Shown in pieces: positions 27,314 through 35,991 of a stretch of DNA of 64,000 nt (the first letter of the stretch is position 1; every line of letters begins with the position of its first letter). The position numbers and the translations under genes were made by a program. The notes under the pieces are model-generated. The model was not told the DNA's origin. It ran no database searches and worked only from the letters and a program-made list of their open reading frames with translations. The stretch spans positions 99,851 through 163,850 of the forward strand of contig JAWKNY010000004.1 in the NCBI GenBank assembly GCA_041391485.1. Direction: 5' to 3'. This DNA comes from JACKAF01 sp041391485 (GTDB taxonomy: Bacteria > Bdellovibrionota > FAC87 > UBA2466 > JACKAF01).

Positions 27314-28348
27314 CTAAACCGGCATCAAATAAATGAGATCCTTGGGCCCAACGTCGAGCCGTTTTTGGTGTGCGGAGGGAAAAACGGCCCCCCCTTTTCG
27401 CAGCTCATAGGGGGCTTGGACGCACCGGAACTCTCCGCGCTCCATGACGCCGCAGAGGGCAAGCGTCTTGGGGTCCTTCGCCGCGCCGTTGAGTGGCTTG
27501 TTGTGAACGTGCACCTTTTTGGTGTCGCGTACGATGCTAATCTTGTCGGTATCGGCCCAAAAGTGTGGGCCGCCATCAAAGGGATCGATATGGTGTTTCC
27601 AGGCAAAACCAATTTTCTCAAGCATGTGCTTCACCGGTTCCGTCTCTTTGCCAACACGCCCGATGGCGTCACGCACTTCACCGTCGAGTAAGCAAACGAA
27701 GATATCTCGCTTGGGGAAGAGGGAAGTCACAAATTCCTTGTTGGTCTGGGAGAGCACGTCCGCCTCTTCGTAAGACAGGTTGGTAAACTTCCGCCCCACC
27801 GCTTCCCACAAGATGCTTTCTCCGCTTTCAGTGAGTGGCGGCATGAGCTCGGAGAGGATGCGATCTTTGAACCAGCGGCGCTTCATCTTGATAAACAAAA
27901 AACGCGCAAACGAGAGCTGGCGACCCAGCCGCGACTTGTGATTACGGTACTCCGGGTCGAGCACCAGGCCGCCGATTTCGGTGGGACCGTCATGATCGAA
28001 TTTAAGTCGTAGTACCTTATGAATAAAGCCGGTGTGCAAAGTCTCACTGTATTTCTTGATCTCTTTGAGATCGAAGTACATGTGTGGCGATTTGGGACTG
28101 CCATGGCGAGCGATGATCATGGACGTGCCCACGATCGCTTCTTTTTCCAGGTCCTCGAGTACAAAAATGTACTCGCGTTCAAACTTGTTTTCGATTTCGC
28201 CGTTGAATGAATCTAGAGAAAGCTGGATCTTCTCCTTAAGAAACTCCCGGTCTGCTGGAAGGTTAATAAAATAGACGAGCTTGCTTAGGCGAAAGATGTC
28301 TTCCAAATCGTCTTCGCGGACACTTCGAATGAGAAAGTTGGCTTCCAC
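27314..28348 (-). CDS. astA: Arginine N-succinyltransferase family protein (AstA)
   Basis: A 344-residue GNAT-fold enzyme that in the AST pathway transfers succinyl from succinyl-CoA to arginine (or ornithine). The family segments LVLDPEYRNHKSRLGRQLSF, ESILWEAVGRKFTNLSYEEAD, VRDAIGRVGKETEPVKHMLE and HIDPFDGGPHFWAD are all present in order, and the length is typical. The start overlaps the end of the M20 peptidase gene by one base, and the pseudo-ALDH follows 81 bp downstream, forming a three-gene operon. AstB, AstC and AstE are not present here. Confidence 0.9.
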   Translation of the reverse strand: MEANFLIRSVREDDLEDIFRLSKLVYFINLPADREFLKEKIQLSLDSFNGEIENKFEREYIFVLEDLEKEAIVGTSMIIARHGSPKSPHMYFDLKEIKKYSETLHTGFIHKVLRLKFDHDGPTEIGGLVLDPEYRNHKSRLGRQLSFARFLFIKMKRRWFKDRILSELMPPLTESGESILWEAVGRKFTNLSYEEADVLSQTNKEFVTSLFPKRDIFVCLLDGEVRDAIGRVGKETEPVKHMLEKIGFAWKHHIDPFDGGPHFWADTDKISIVRDTKKVHVHNKPLNGAAKDPKTLALCGVMERGEFRCVQAPYELRKGGAVFPSAHQKRLDVGPKDLIYLMPV

Positions 28349-29649
28349 TAGTGATCCTGTTCCGCTCCTGGTCGCGACCGCATCATCTCGGTGTAAAACC
28401 TGGTTGCGATCTTGATCTGGGAAAGCGAATTGTATTCGTTGGGCCGGTGCACATTGCCCGTGGAAATACCCGGGCCGAAGACGATGGCTTCCGATCCATG
28501 TTGCTGATAAAGCGCGGCCTCTGTCGACGAGGCTTTCGTGGCTTTTACGATTTTTTTGTGGCCGGCTGTTTTAAGGTTTTGGCTGGCAAGACGCATGAAC
28601 GGGCTATCTCGCCTGCCCTTTAAAGGCGCGTCGATGCTAAAAGAAGCCGTTTCAAATCCCCACTCCTTTACCTGACTCTCAATCTTCTTCTGCAGTCGGT
28701 ACAGATCCAGGTCCGGGAGCCCGCGCACGTCGAAACTTAGGTACAGCGCCCCGTCTCGAGTCTCGACGCGGTTAGCGGAAAGCGTGCTAGAGGCCGGATT
28801 AAACCGGTTGTCTCTTCGTTTCTTAAAGTCGTGGTTTAGCTCTTCAAAATAATGAAAAAGGTGAAACAAAGAAGTCGTAGCGGCCGTTTGGCTCTCCACG
28901 ACCCTCGCGGTACAGCGGTCGGGGATTCTATTGGTGTCGGTTCCGGCCTCCAGGGAGACAATCCCCAAACCCCGTTTAAAAACGTCGGTAAGTCCCTTAT
29001 TGAGAGCGTTCACTCCGAGATGTGGCGTGGAGCTGTGGGCCGCTTTACCCTTCCAACTTTTTTCCTTGGGGCTTTGCCCGGAGGGCGACAGAGCCAGGCG
29101 CAAGGTGTAGACCATGTGCCCTTTGTGCGCAAAGACCAAAGAGAGTTCGGATGGCTCGCCGACCAGCGTGTATTGAGGCCGTACTTGATGCGCCTCCAAA
29201 AGCTTTTGCGCGCCAATCAGACCGCGTTCCTCACCATAGCTTCCGATGAGCGCGATGGGGCGGCCCCAGGGCCCAGCGTGCTTTGCGGCCCAAATCTTAC
29301 AAAGGAAATCCAATTTCACGTCCGCACTTCCGAGCCCGTACAACCTGTCCCGCACGCGGGTGAGCTTGAAGGGATCCCCCCCGGTCTTCGTCCAGTCCTC
29401 TTTTTCCCCGAAAGACACGGTGTCGAGATGGGTGTGGAAGGCGAGCAAGTCGGGGCTATCCGGCGCGTGGCTAAAAGCGATCAGATTGATAAAGGTCTGA
29501 CCGTTTTCCTGAACGCGCTGTTCCCGCACCTTGAGCCCGCAATCTTCGAGAAGCGGCACCAAAAAGCGGACGATTTCCTCGTTCCCTTCATATGTAAGGG
29601 ACGGGATGCGGATGGCCTCAACCATCCAGTCCATTGGAGGTAAGTGCAT
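28348..29649 (-). CDS. M20-family metallopeptidase / ArgE-DapE-like deacylase
   Basis: A protein of about 433 residues. I prefer the ATG at 29649 (MHLPPMDWMVEAIRIPSLT), which has GGAG upstream, over the TTG at 29670. Metal-binding and catalytic segments of M20 amidohydrolases are visible: LLAFHTHLDTVSFGE, GLGSADVKLD, IGSYGEERGLIGA (catalytic Glu-Glu) and the C-terminal FGPGISTGNVHRPNEY. Such enzymes remove acetyl or succinyl groups from amino acids. As first gene of the operon with AstA it might desuccinylate an AstA product, the role AstE (an M14 enzyme) plays elsewhere. This is inference. Confidence 0.87.
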   Translation of the reverse strand: MHLPPMDWMVEAIRIPSLTYEGNEEIVRFLVPLLEDCGLKVREQRVQENGQTFINLIAFSHAPDSPDLLAFHTHLDTVSFGEKEDWTKTGGDPFKLTRVRDRLYGLGSADVKLDFLCKIWAAKHAGPWGRPIALIGSYGEERGLIGAQKLLEAHQVRPQYTLVGEPSELSLVFAHKGHMVYTLRLALSPSGQSPKEKSWKGKAAHSSTPHLGVNALNKGLTDVFKRGLGIVSLEAGTDTNRIPDRCTARVVESQTAATTSLFHLFHYFEELNHDFKKRRDNRFNPASSTLSANRVETRDGALYLSFDVRGLPDLDLYRLQKKIESQVKEWGFETASFSIDAPLKGRRDSPFMRLASQNLKTAGHKKIVKATKASSTEAALYQQHGSEAIVFGPGISTGNVHRPNEYNSLSQIKIATRFYTEMMRSRPGAEQDH

Positions 29650-29998
29650 GGGATGAATTACTCCGGTCAACGGCCCCTGGCCATGTCCATGTTCGTGACC
29701 AACTCCCCAAAGCTAACCGCGGCCGTTTTTGTATGTCAACGGCCGGCGCCCTGAGGCCCGCAGAGCGCATCGCCGCAAGACACTATTATAATTGACGTAT
29801 TGGGGTGAGGCCTTGTTTAAGCGCCGCGGCTATGGTAGAAAATTTCGGGGTTTGCGACTATTGAATTATCGGGTCTTTTGAGTAGCCACTAGCATGCGGC
29901 TGTGGGTCTTTTCGTGAGACCGGATAATCCAGGAGTCCAGTAAAAAAAATCAGTTTGTGCTGAGGTGATTCCTGGCTGGAGAACCACAATTTAGGCAC
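29650..29998. other. Intergenic region, 349 bp, upstream of rnc
   Basis: The divergent gap between the M20 gene and rnc. It contains TATAAT at 29787-29792 with no good -35 at 16-18 bp, a small basic reading frame (29813-29881), and a short hairpin GGTCT/AGACC near 29905-29921 without a T-run. Nothing else is convincing. Confidence 0.5.
29813..29881 (+). CDS. Possible 22-residue basic peptide, low confidence
   Basis: A TTG-initiated frame reading MFKRRGYGRKFRGLRLLNYR then VF, nine residues of it basic. A GGGGTGAGG stretch lies immediately upstream, with only two bases before the start codon, and TATAAT is 20 bp further up. The strong composition bias is unusual for random sequence, but no homology can be claimed. 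It might be a leader peptide for rnc-era-der, or chance. Confidence 0.2.
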   Translation: MFKRRGYGRKFRGLRLLNYRVF

Positions 29999-30715
29999 TT
30001 GGAATCCGACTTTAAGGCGGTCGAAACCCTTTTGGGTTACGCCTTTCTGAGTCGGGCCATCCTGCTGCAAGCAATGACGCATTCGTCGTACGCGAACGAA
30101 CTTGCCAACAATGCGTCGCCTGTCCTTTTAGATAATAACGAACGTCTGGAGTTTTTGGGGGATGCCGTCATTGGCCTCATTGTGGCGCGCGCGCTCATGG
30201 AGCGTTTTCCGGATGCGAGCGAGGGCCGCTTGTCGCGCTGGCGCAGTAGCTTGGTAAGCCGCAAGACCTTGGCTGCCATCGCCGCCGAACTGGGAGTAGG
30301 CGATCACCTTTTATTGGGACGTGGAGAACTTCGAACCGGCGGAAACGAAAAGCGTTCTATCCTGGCCGCGGCGTTGGAAGCTCTTGTGGGCGCTTTGTAT
30401 GTGGACGGCGGGATCGATGTTGCCAGCGATTTTCTGATGAAGATTTACGAACCTTGGTTCTCTTCTCTGCATGACGGCGATGAGACCATGTTCAAGCTCA
30501 TGGACAAGAAAACTCACCTCCAAGAGCGCACACAAAGTCTTTTCCGGTGTACGCCCCTTTATCAAATCGTCGACAGCTGGGGACCGGAACACGAGAAATT
30601 TTTCCGCGTGGAAATTATTATCAATGAAAAAGTGATCGCTCAGGGTGACGGCCGTAGCAAAAAGGATGCTGAACAACAGGCTGCCGGACTGGCGCTTGAA
30701 ATTCTGAAACTCTAA
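29999..30715 (+). CDS. rnc: Ribonuclease III
   Basis: A double-strand-specific endoribonuclease of 238 residues that processes rRNA and other duplex RNA. The signature NNERLEFLGDAVIGL holds the catalytic acidic residues, with a second set in ALEALVGALYVDGG. A C-terminal dsRBD follows (THLQERTQSLFRCTPLYQI to GRSKKDAEQQAAGLAL). The start is a TTG at 29999 without a strong ribosome-binding site; the frame is open upstream to 29966 with only CTG as another option, so the true start is uncertain. The gene is followed three bases later by era. Confidence 0.94.
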   Translation: MESDFKAVETLLGYAFLSRAILLQAMTHSSYANELANNASPVLLDNNERLEFLGDAVIGLIVARALMERFPDASEGRLSRWRSSLVSRKTLAAIAAELGVGDHLLLGRGELRTGGNEKRSILAAALEALVGALYVDGGIDVASDFLMKIYEPWFSSLHDGDETMFKLMDKKTHLQERTQSLFRCTPLYQIVDSWGPEHEKFFRVEIIINEKVIAQGDGRSKKDAEQQAAGLALEILKL

Positions 30716-30718
30716 ATC

Positions 30719-31633
30719 ATGAACAAGCAGGTTGAAAAAAGAACGGGCTTTGTGGCCATCGTCGGTCCCAGTAATTCGGGCAAATCCACTTTCTTGAATG
30801 CTGCGCTCGGGACGAAGGTTAGCATCGTCTCGCACCGCCCACAGACGACTCTTCGCGCCGTCAAAGGGATCCTGAATGAGCCGCGCGGACAGATGATTTT
30901 TGTGGATACGCCAGGGCTCATCAAGCGGGATAAGCTGATGTCTCGTTCACTCAATCGCCTAGCGGACGAGCAGGCCAAAGGTTGTGACGTGGCCGCTTGG
31001 ATGTTCGACGTGTCCTTGAGCAATGTGTTGGACCGCATCCGCAACATGCAGGACATCATCAAGAACTGGAAACCCAAAGCCCAGTCCCTTTGCATTCTGA
31101 ATAAGGTCGACAAGGTGGACAGGCGCACGCTCTTGCCGCTCCTTTTGGAGATCGACAAGTTGGGGCTCTTTGCGGAGATGATTCCCATCGCGGCCCGCAA
31201 GCAGGACGGCGTCGACAGGGTAGTCGATGTTTTGTTCAGCTACCTTCCGGTAGGGGACGCTTTGTACCCGGATGATAAGGTAACGGATCGATCCGAAGAC
31301 TTTTTGATTTCGGAAATCATCCGTGAAAAAGTTTATAAGATCACGCGCCAGGAAATTCCGTACTCGGTACGTGTGGATATTGAACGCTACGAAGGTCCTA
31401 CACGCAAAGACATTCCCCACTTTCTTGCCCGCGTGCATTCGGATTCGGACTCCAGAAAAGGGATTCTCATCGGAAAAAAAGGGGACGTGCTCAAGCAGAT
31501 CGGCAGCCTGGCCCGCCAGGACGTGGAACGCTTGCTGAATCGTCAGGTCTGTCTGAAGCTGCAAGTGGATGTGGAAAAGGACTGGCGTCGGGACGAGCGC
31601 CTGGTCCAGCGTTACCTTGAGATTGAGGTCTAA
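30719..31633 (+). CDS. era: GTPase Era
   Basis: A 304-residue GTPase needed for 30S assembly. G1 is GPSNSGKS, G3 DTPG, G4 NKVD. The C-terminal KH domain (LIGKKGDVLKQIGSLARQDVE) binds the 3' end of 16S rRNA. The length is normal. It lies in the rnc-era-der operon; three bases separate it from rnc and one base from der. The first G domain has the expected switch residues (RPQTTLRAVKGI). Confidence 0.95.
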   Translation: MNKQVEKRTGFVAIVGPSNSGKSTFLNAALGTKVSIVSHRPQTTLRAVKGILNEPRGQMIFVDTPGLIKRDKLMSRSLNRLADEQAKGCDVAAWMFDVSLSNVLDRIRNMQDIIKNWKPKAQSLCILNKVDKVDRRTLLPLLLEIDKLGLFAEMIPIAARKQDGVDRVVDVLFSYLPVGDALYPDDKVTDRSEDFLISEIIREKVYKITRQEIPYSVRVDIERYEGPTRKDIPHFLARVHSDSDSRKGILIGKKGDVLKQIGSLARQDVERLLNRQVCLKLQVDVEKDWRRDERLVQRYLEIEV

Positions 31634-31634
31634 G

Positions 31635-32909
31635 GTGCTTGCCCGCATTCTCATCGCTGGCCGACCCAACGTCGGCAAATCCAGTCTAATGAACGCCCTA
31701 CTCGGGTACCGCCGCAGTATCGTTTGGGACATTGCCGGAACAACTCAAGACGAACTCTGTGAAAAATTTGAATGGAACGAAAAGCAAGTCGAACTTGTCG
31801 ACGGGCAGGGGATAGATTCGGAGGCGGATCAGGAACTCTTGCGCGGGATGCTCAGTCGGGCCGACGCCTGTGTTTTTTTGGTCGACGCCCGCTCGGGAAT
31901 CCTTCCCATGGACAAGTGGCTGGCTGAGGAAATCCGCCGGACAGAGATCCCGGTGCTTCTCGGCGTCAATAAAGCGGAATCCCTGGACGAAGAGATTGTC
32001 TGGGATTTTGCGGAGCTGGGCTTTGAAGAGATGCTCGCTTTTTCGGCCGCTCACCGGCTGCATACCGATAGGATCAAAGACTGGTGCGTTTCGCACGCGA
32101 AGGCCGAGCAAGAAGAAGTGGCTCCCTCGGGAGATCGGCTTACGATTTCGATCTTGGGCCGGCCCAATGCCGGGAAATCCACACTCATGAACCGCCTGTG
32201 CGGGGAAGCGGTTTCCAAAGTCAGCCCGATTGCGATGACGACCCGGGACGCCGTGGCTCATGAAGTGGAGTACGGTGGCCGACAGTATAGACTCCTGGAT
32301 ACGGCGGGTATCCGCCGAAGAAAGAATCGCAAGGAGCCCATCGAGGTGTTTTCCATCCACGCCTCCAAAAGAGCGCTCCGCGAATCGGATCTGGTGTTTT
32401 TGCTTCTGCGCTCGACAGAAGAGCTAACCGATCAGGACAAAAAGTTGCTTTCCTTGATTGAGGATGAGGGTAAGCCCACCGTTATTTTTCCCAATTTCTG
32501 GGATTTGCTGGACGGCGAAAGCCGCCGGATCTTTCTCAAAGAATTGAAGTACTACGTGGCTGCCCAACCCTATACCGTTGAGCCGATCTCCGCCGCTACG
32601 GGTTGGCATGTCGATCGCTGCTTGAAAATTGCGAATAAGCTTTCGCAGCACTTGGGTAAGCGGATCACCACATCCCGACTCAACGATCGGATGAAGCAGA
32701 TCATTTCCCGCAACCCGCCCCCGGTGCGCGGGACCGGGAATTTCAATCTGCTATACGTGAGCCAGGTAAAAGAAACGCCTCCGACCTTTGTATTTTTTGG
32801 CAACCGCCAGGTTCCCGAAAGCTACCGACGCTATCTGAAAAACGAAATCCGCAAGGAGTTCGGCTTTCACGGAACACCCCTTCGGCTACTTTTCCGCGAG
32901 AAGCGCTAG
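31635..32909 (+). CDS. der: Double GTPase Der (EngA) with atypical G4 motifs
   Basis: A 425-residue ribosome-assembly GTPase with two tandem G domains and a C-terminal KH-like domain. GTG start at 31635, one base after the era stop. Domain 1 has GRPNVGKS and a DGQG G3; domain 2 has GRPNAGKS and DTAGIRR. The G4 motifs, which select guanine, are unusual: NKAE instead of NKxD in domain 1 and NFWD instead of NKWD in domain 2. The remainder, including IISRNPPPVR and FFGNRQVPESYRRYLKNEIRK, follows the family. The frame is intact, so the changes are not sequencing shifts. Confidence 0.93.
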   Translation: MLARILIAGRPNVGKSSLMNALLGYRRSIVWDIAGTTQDELCEKFEWNEKQVELVDGQGIDSEADQELLRGMLSRADACVFLVDARSGILPMDKWLAEEIRRTEIPVLLGVNKAESLDEEIVWDFAELGFEEMLAFSAAHRLHTDRIKDWCVSHAKAEQEEVAPSGDRLTISILGRPNAGKSTLMNRLCGEAVSKVSPIAMTTRDAVAHEVEYGGRQYRLLDTAGIRRRKNRKEPIEVFSIHASKRALRESDLVFLLLRSTEELTDQDKKLLSLIEDEGKPTVIFPNFWDLLDGESRRIFLKELKYYVAAQPYTVEPISAATGWHVDRCLKIANKLSQHLGKRITTSRLNDRMKQIISRNPPPVRGTGNFNLLYVSQVKETPPTFVFFGNRQVPESYRRYLKNEIRKEFGFHGTPLRLLFREKR

Positions 32910-33377
32910 TTAAAAAGAAACCGAGTTTTGCCGGATGGCTTCGTACACCCCAACCGCCGCGCATTGCGCGAGATTCAGACTGCGTACCAGTTCGGTGCGC
33001 ATGGGGATTTGCACGCAACTCTCCTCGTAGCGTTCCCGTAAGGCGGCAGGCAAGCCCTGGGTCTCACTCCCGTAAACCAGATAAGCCCCGGGTTGGATGG
33101 GGACCGAATAAAAAGAGCGGGTCGCGAACTTCGTAAACAGCAGGAGCTGCCCCGGTTTGCAAACTTCCAGGAAGTGGTCCCAGTTTTCGTACTCCTTCAC
33201 CTCAAGGTGCGGCCAATAGTCTAGGCCCGCGCGCTTCACCTTGGACTCGTCAATCGCAAAGCCCAACGGGTGGATGAGGTGAAGGCTAGCGCCCGTGCAG
33301 GCGCACAAGCGCGCGATGGATCCGGTGTTTTGCGGGATCACGGGTTCGTGAAGGACTATATGGAAGCTGACAGACAT
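32910..33377 (-). CDS. trmL: tRNA (cytidine/uridine-34-2'-O)-methyltransferase TrmL
   Basis: A 155-residue SPOUT methyltransferase that modifies the wobble base of tRNA-Leu isoacceptors. The start HIVLHEPVIPQNTGSIARLC and the knot segments LVYGSETQGLP and IPMRTELVRSLNLAQCAAVGVYEA are diagnostic. The length matches the single-domain TrmL. Its stop codon touches the end of der, which converges on it. Confidence 0.93.
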   Translation of the reverse strand: MSVSFHIVLHEPVIPQNTGSIARLCACTGASLHLIHPLGFAIDESKVKRAGLDYWPHLEVKEYENWDHFLEVCKPGQLLLFTKFATRSFYSVPIQPGAYLVYGSETQGLPAALRERYEESCVQIPMRTELVRSLNLAQCAAVGVYEAIRQNSVSF

Positions 33378-33390
33378 TCCATCAGGCTAT

Positions 33391-34455
33391 CTACCACTTT
33401 TTCTGCTCTACGGGCGCTAATTCCGGGTAAATCGGGATGGAAAGCACAGTCTGGGATAGCTTTTCCGCATTCGGGAACTTTCCGCCATTTAGGTGCGGGT
33501 AGAGCGCCGCCTGCTGGTTCAGGGATTTCAAATAATAGATGCCGCAGCCAACACCTTTGGCCTGTAACGCCTCCATCAGCCCGTTGCGGTTCTCGGGGAT
33601 TCGTAGCGTAAGCGACCAGACGTTCTCGGCCTCGTCTGCCGAAGCAGGCGGGAGCTTGATTTTTCCAGCCGCTTCCAAAGGCGCAAGCGCCTCGCGGTAC
33701 TCGCGCGCTAGCCGTCTTCGATCCTCAGACCACCGGTGCACGTGCGGGATTTTGAGTTCCAATAGAGCCGCGTGCAAGGTATCGAGCCGCCCGTTCGTCC
33801 CGACTCGTTCAAACTGGTCACGTGCCGTGGCCCCGTGCTGGGTCAGGTGGGTCAGCGTGTTTGCCAGTGTCTCGTCATCGGTGAGGATGGCACCGGCATC
33901 GCCGACCGTTCCGATATTCTTGGTCGGGTAGAAACTCAAGGTATAGAGATCGGCCCCTACGTTGGGCACGCCGATGGACTGCGCCCCGTCTTCAATGAGT
34001 CGTAGAGAACGCTTTCGGCAAAGCTCGCGGATAGCAACGAGATCATTCTGCCGTCCATAAAGATCTACTGCGATGACCGCTTCGGTCGCGGGCGTGATGG
34101 CCGCCTCCACTCGTTCTGCCGTCACACAGCCGGTTTCGGGGCAGACATCGACCAAAACCGGGCGCAAGCCCGCCCACAGAATAGAGCTGGCGCTCGCTAC
34201 AAAAGAATAGGCCGGGGTCAGCACCTGGGCGCCCGGCGAAAGGCCCAAGGCCTTCAATGAGAGAATGAGCGCTTCGGTGCCGCTGGAGCAGCCGACCGCG
34301 TAACGGTAGCCGAGAATCTCGGCCAGCGACTTTTCGAAGCTAGCTACCTGAGGGCCCAGGATGTAGTGGCCCGATCGCAGGATTTCCTCAAACCGGTGCT
34401 GAAAGGCATCAAAGTAAGGTTCGTTCTGACGGAGCGGGGAAAACAAAGGTATCAA
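33391..34455 (-). CDS. DegT/DnrJ/EryC1-family aminotransferase
   Basis: A 354-residue PLP enzyme of the sugar-aminotransferase family. The Schiff-base Lys is in SFYPTKNIGTVGDAGAI; GHYILGPQVASFEKSLAE and GYRYAVGCSSGTEALILSLK are standard. These enzymes add an amino group to a 3- or 4-keto nucleotide sugar, usually for O-antigen or other surface polysaccharide. No other sugar-pathway gene is adjacent, although a heptosyltransferase and an acyltransferase lie elsewhere in the window. Stands alone between trmL and the divergent miaB. Confidence 0.9.
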   Translation of the reverse strand: MIPLFSPLRQNEPYFDAFQHRFEEILRSGHYILGPQVASFEKSLAEILGYRYAVGCSSGTEALILSLKALGLSPGAQVLTPAYSFVASASSILWAGLRPVLVDVCPETGCVTAERVEAAITPATEAVIAVDLYGRQNDLVAIRELCRKRSLRLIEDGAQSIGVPNVGADLYTLSFYPTKNIGTVGDAGAILTDDETLANTLTHLTQHGATARDQFERVGTNGRLDTLHAALLELKIPHVHRWSEDRRRLAREYREALAPLEAAGKIKLPPASADEAENVWSLTLRIPENRNGLMEALQAKGVGCGIYYLKSLNQQAALYPHLNGGKFPNAEKLSQTVLSIPIYPELAPVEQKKW

Positions 34456-34608
34456 CGGTAGTGCCTCCTGAGCCTCGAAAGCTACAGCATGAGGACTTTC
34501 CCGCCAATAGGCAAGCGCGACCGAAGACGCGCTGGTCTAGGCGACGGCCGCAGTCTGAACAGGGCTTGTGACTAGCCGGGTTGTGCACTAGACTGCCGGC
34601 ACGAAAGG

Positions 34609-35991
34609 GTGGCGCGAGTGAGCGGGCTGCAAAAATCCATACACATTAAGACCTTTGGCTGTCAGATGAACGTCTTTGATTCTGACCGGATGGAGTCCAT
34701 TCTCCTCAAGCAAGGGTACCGGCGGGAAGAGGATTTGGCCAAAGCGGACGTGCTGCTCATCAATACCTGCAGCATCCGCGCAAAGTCTGAGCAAAAGGTG
34801 CTCAGTTTGCTCGGGCAGCTAAAGCCGCTCAAAGAGAAGAATCCCAAAAAAGTCATCGGGATTACAGGGTGTGTGGGCCAGCGTATGGGGCGTTCGCTCT
34901 TGCAGCGCGTGCCGCATCTGGATCTCGTGATGGGACCTGATGGGGTCGAGCGGGTCGGTGAGTTGGTGGAGCAAGTGATAGGGAGAGGCCGGCGTGTACT
35001 CGAAACCACTTTTGAGGATCAAAAAGAACGCAGCTATTCCCAGCCGGCGGTAATCGATAAGGCCCGGCCGAGTGAGTTTTTGACCGTGATGAAGGGCTGC
35101 GATCATTTCTGCACTTATTGCATTGTCCCCTTCGTGCGCGGCCGGGAAAAAAGCCGACCCATCGCAGAGCTTTTGGAAGACGTTCGCCGATTTGTGGATA
35201 GAGGGACCAAAGAGATCACCTTTTTGGGCCAGAACATCAACACTTATGGGAAGCGTACCGGTGAAACACTGGCAGAGCTTGTGGAACGTACGAACGCCAT
35301 CGAGGGCGTGGAGCGCATCCGCTACGTCACCTCTCACCCGCGCGATTTGGGGATGGATCTCATCGAGCAATTTGGCCGAGTGGAAAAACTCTGTCCGGCG
35401 CTTCACCTCCCGTTTCAGGCGGGTAGTAATTCGATCTTAAAGAGAATGGCGCGTCTTTATACCCGTGAAGAGTACCTCGCGAAAGTGGCGGCGCTGCGGG
35501 CCGCTTGTCCCGATATCGCGCTTTCTACCGACGTCATTGTCGGCTTTCCGGGTGAGACTGACGAGGATTTTGAACAAACTCTGGATGTGATCCGCGAAGT
35601 AGGCTTTGCCGGTGCTTATCTTTTCAAGTACTCGCCACGGCCTGGGACGCGAGCTTTCGAGTTTGGTGAGGAAGTGCCCGACAGCGTGATGTCCGAGCGC
35701 CTGGCGCACTTGCAGGAAGTTTGTTTTGGTAGGATCGCCGAAGAGAATAAAGCGATGGTGGGCCAAACCGTGAGTTGTTTGGTCGAAGGCATAGACAAGA
35801 AAGGTAGGCACTACACCGGGCGTACCCCGTACGGAAAACTGGTGCACGTGCTCAATGCGGGCGATGCTTGCGTGGGTAGGATTATTGACGTCGAAGTCAC
35901 TGAAGGCAGTGCCTCGAATTTGAAAGGGTATTACATTGGAGCGCCCAGACAGAACAGAGTTGGAGAAGCTGCAAAAGCGGTTTCCGCATAG
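34609..35991 (+). CDS. miaB: tRNA-i6A37 methylthiotransferase MiaB
   Basis: A 460-residue radical-SAM enzyme that adds the 2-methylthio group to i6A37 of tRNAs reading UNN codons. The N-terminal UPF0004 domain carries its cluster cysteines in TFGCQMN, NTCSIR and GCVGQR. The radical-SAM Cys triad is in KGCDHFCTYCIVPFVRG. A TRAM domain closes the protein (VSCLVEGIDKKGRHYTGRTPYGK). The GTG at 34609 and another at 34618 are both possible starts. The 3' end overlaps the next gene by 56 bp. Confidence 0.95.
   Translation: MARVSGLQKSIHIKTFGCQMNVFDSDRMESILLKQGYRREEDLAKADVLLINTCSIRAKSEQKVLSLLGQLKPLKEKNPKKVIGITGCVGQRMGRSLLQRVPHLDLVMGPDGVERVGELVEQVIGRGRRVLETTFEDQKERSYSQPAVIDKARPSEFLTVMKGCDHFCTYCIVPFVRGREKSRPIAELLEDVRRFVDRGTKEITFLGQNINTYGKRTGETLAELVERTNAIEGVERIRYVTSHPRDLGMDLIEQFGRVEKLCPALHLPFQAGSNSILKRMARLYTREEYLAKVAALRAACPDIALSTDVIVGFPGETDEDFEQTLDVIREVGFAGAYLFKYSPRPGTRAFEFGEEVPDSVMSERLAHLQEVCFGRIAEENKAMVGQTVSCLVEGIDKKGRHYTGRTPYGKLVHVLNAGDACVGRIIDVEVTEGSASNLKGYYIGAPRQNRVGEAAKAVSA

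Noticed and set aside
29905..29921. Hairpin GGTCT/AGACC as terminator or riboswitch
   Set aside because: The stem is only five base pairs and no T-run or conserved aptamer features follow.
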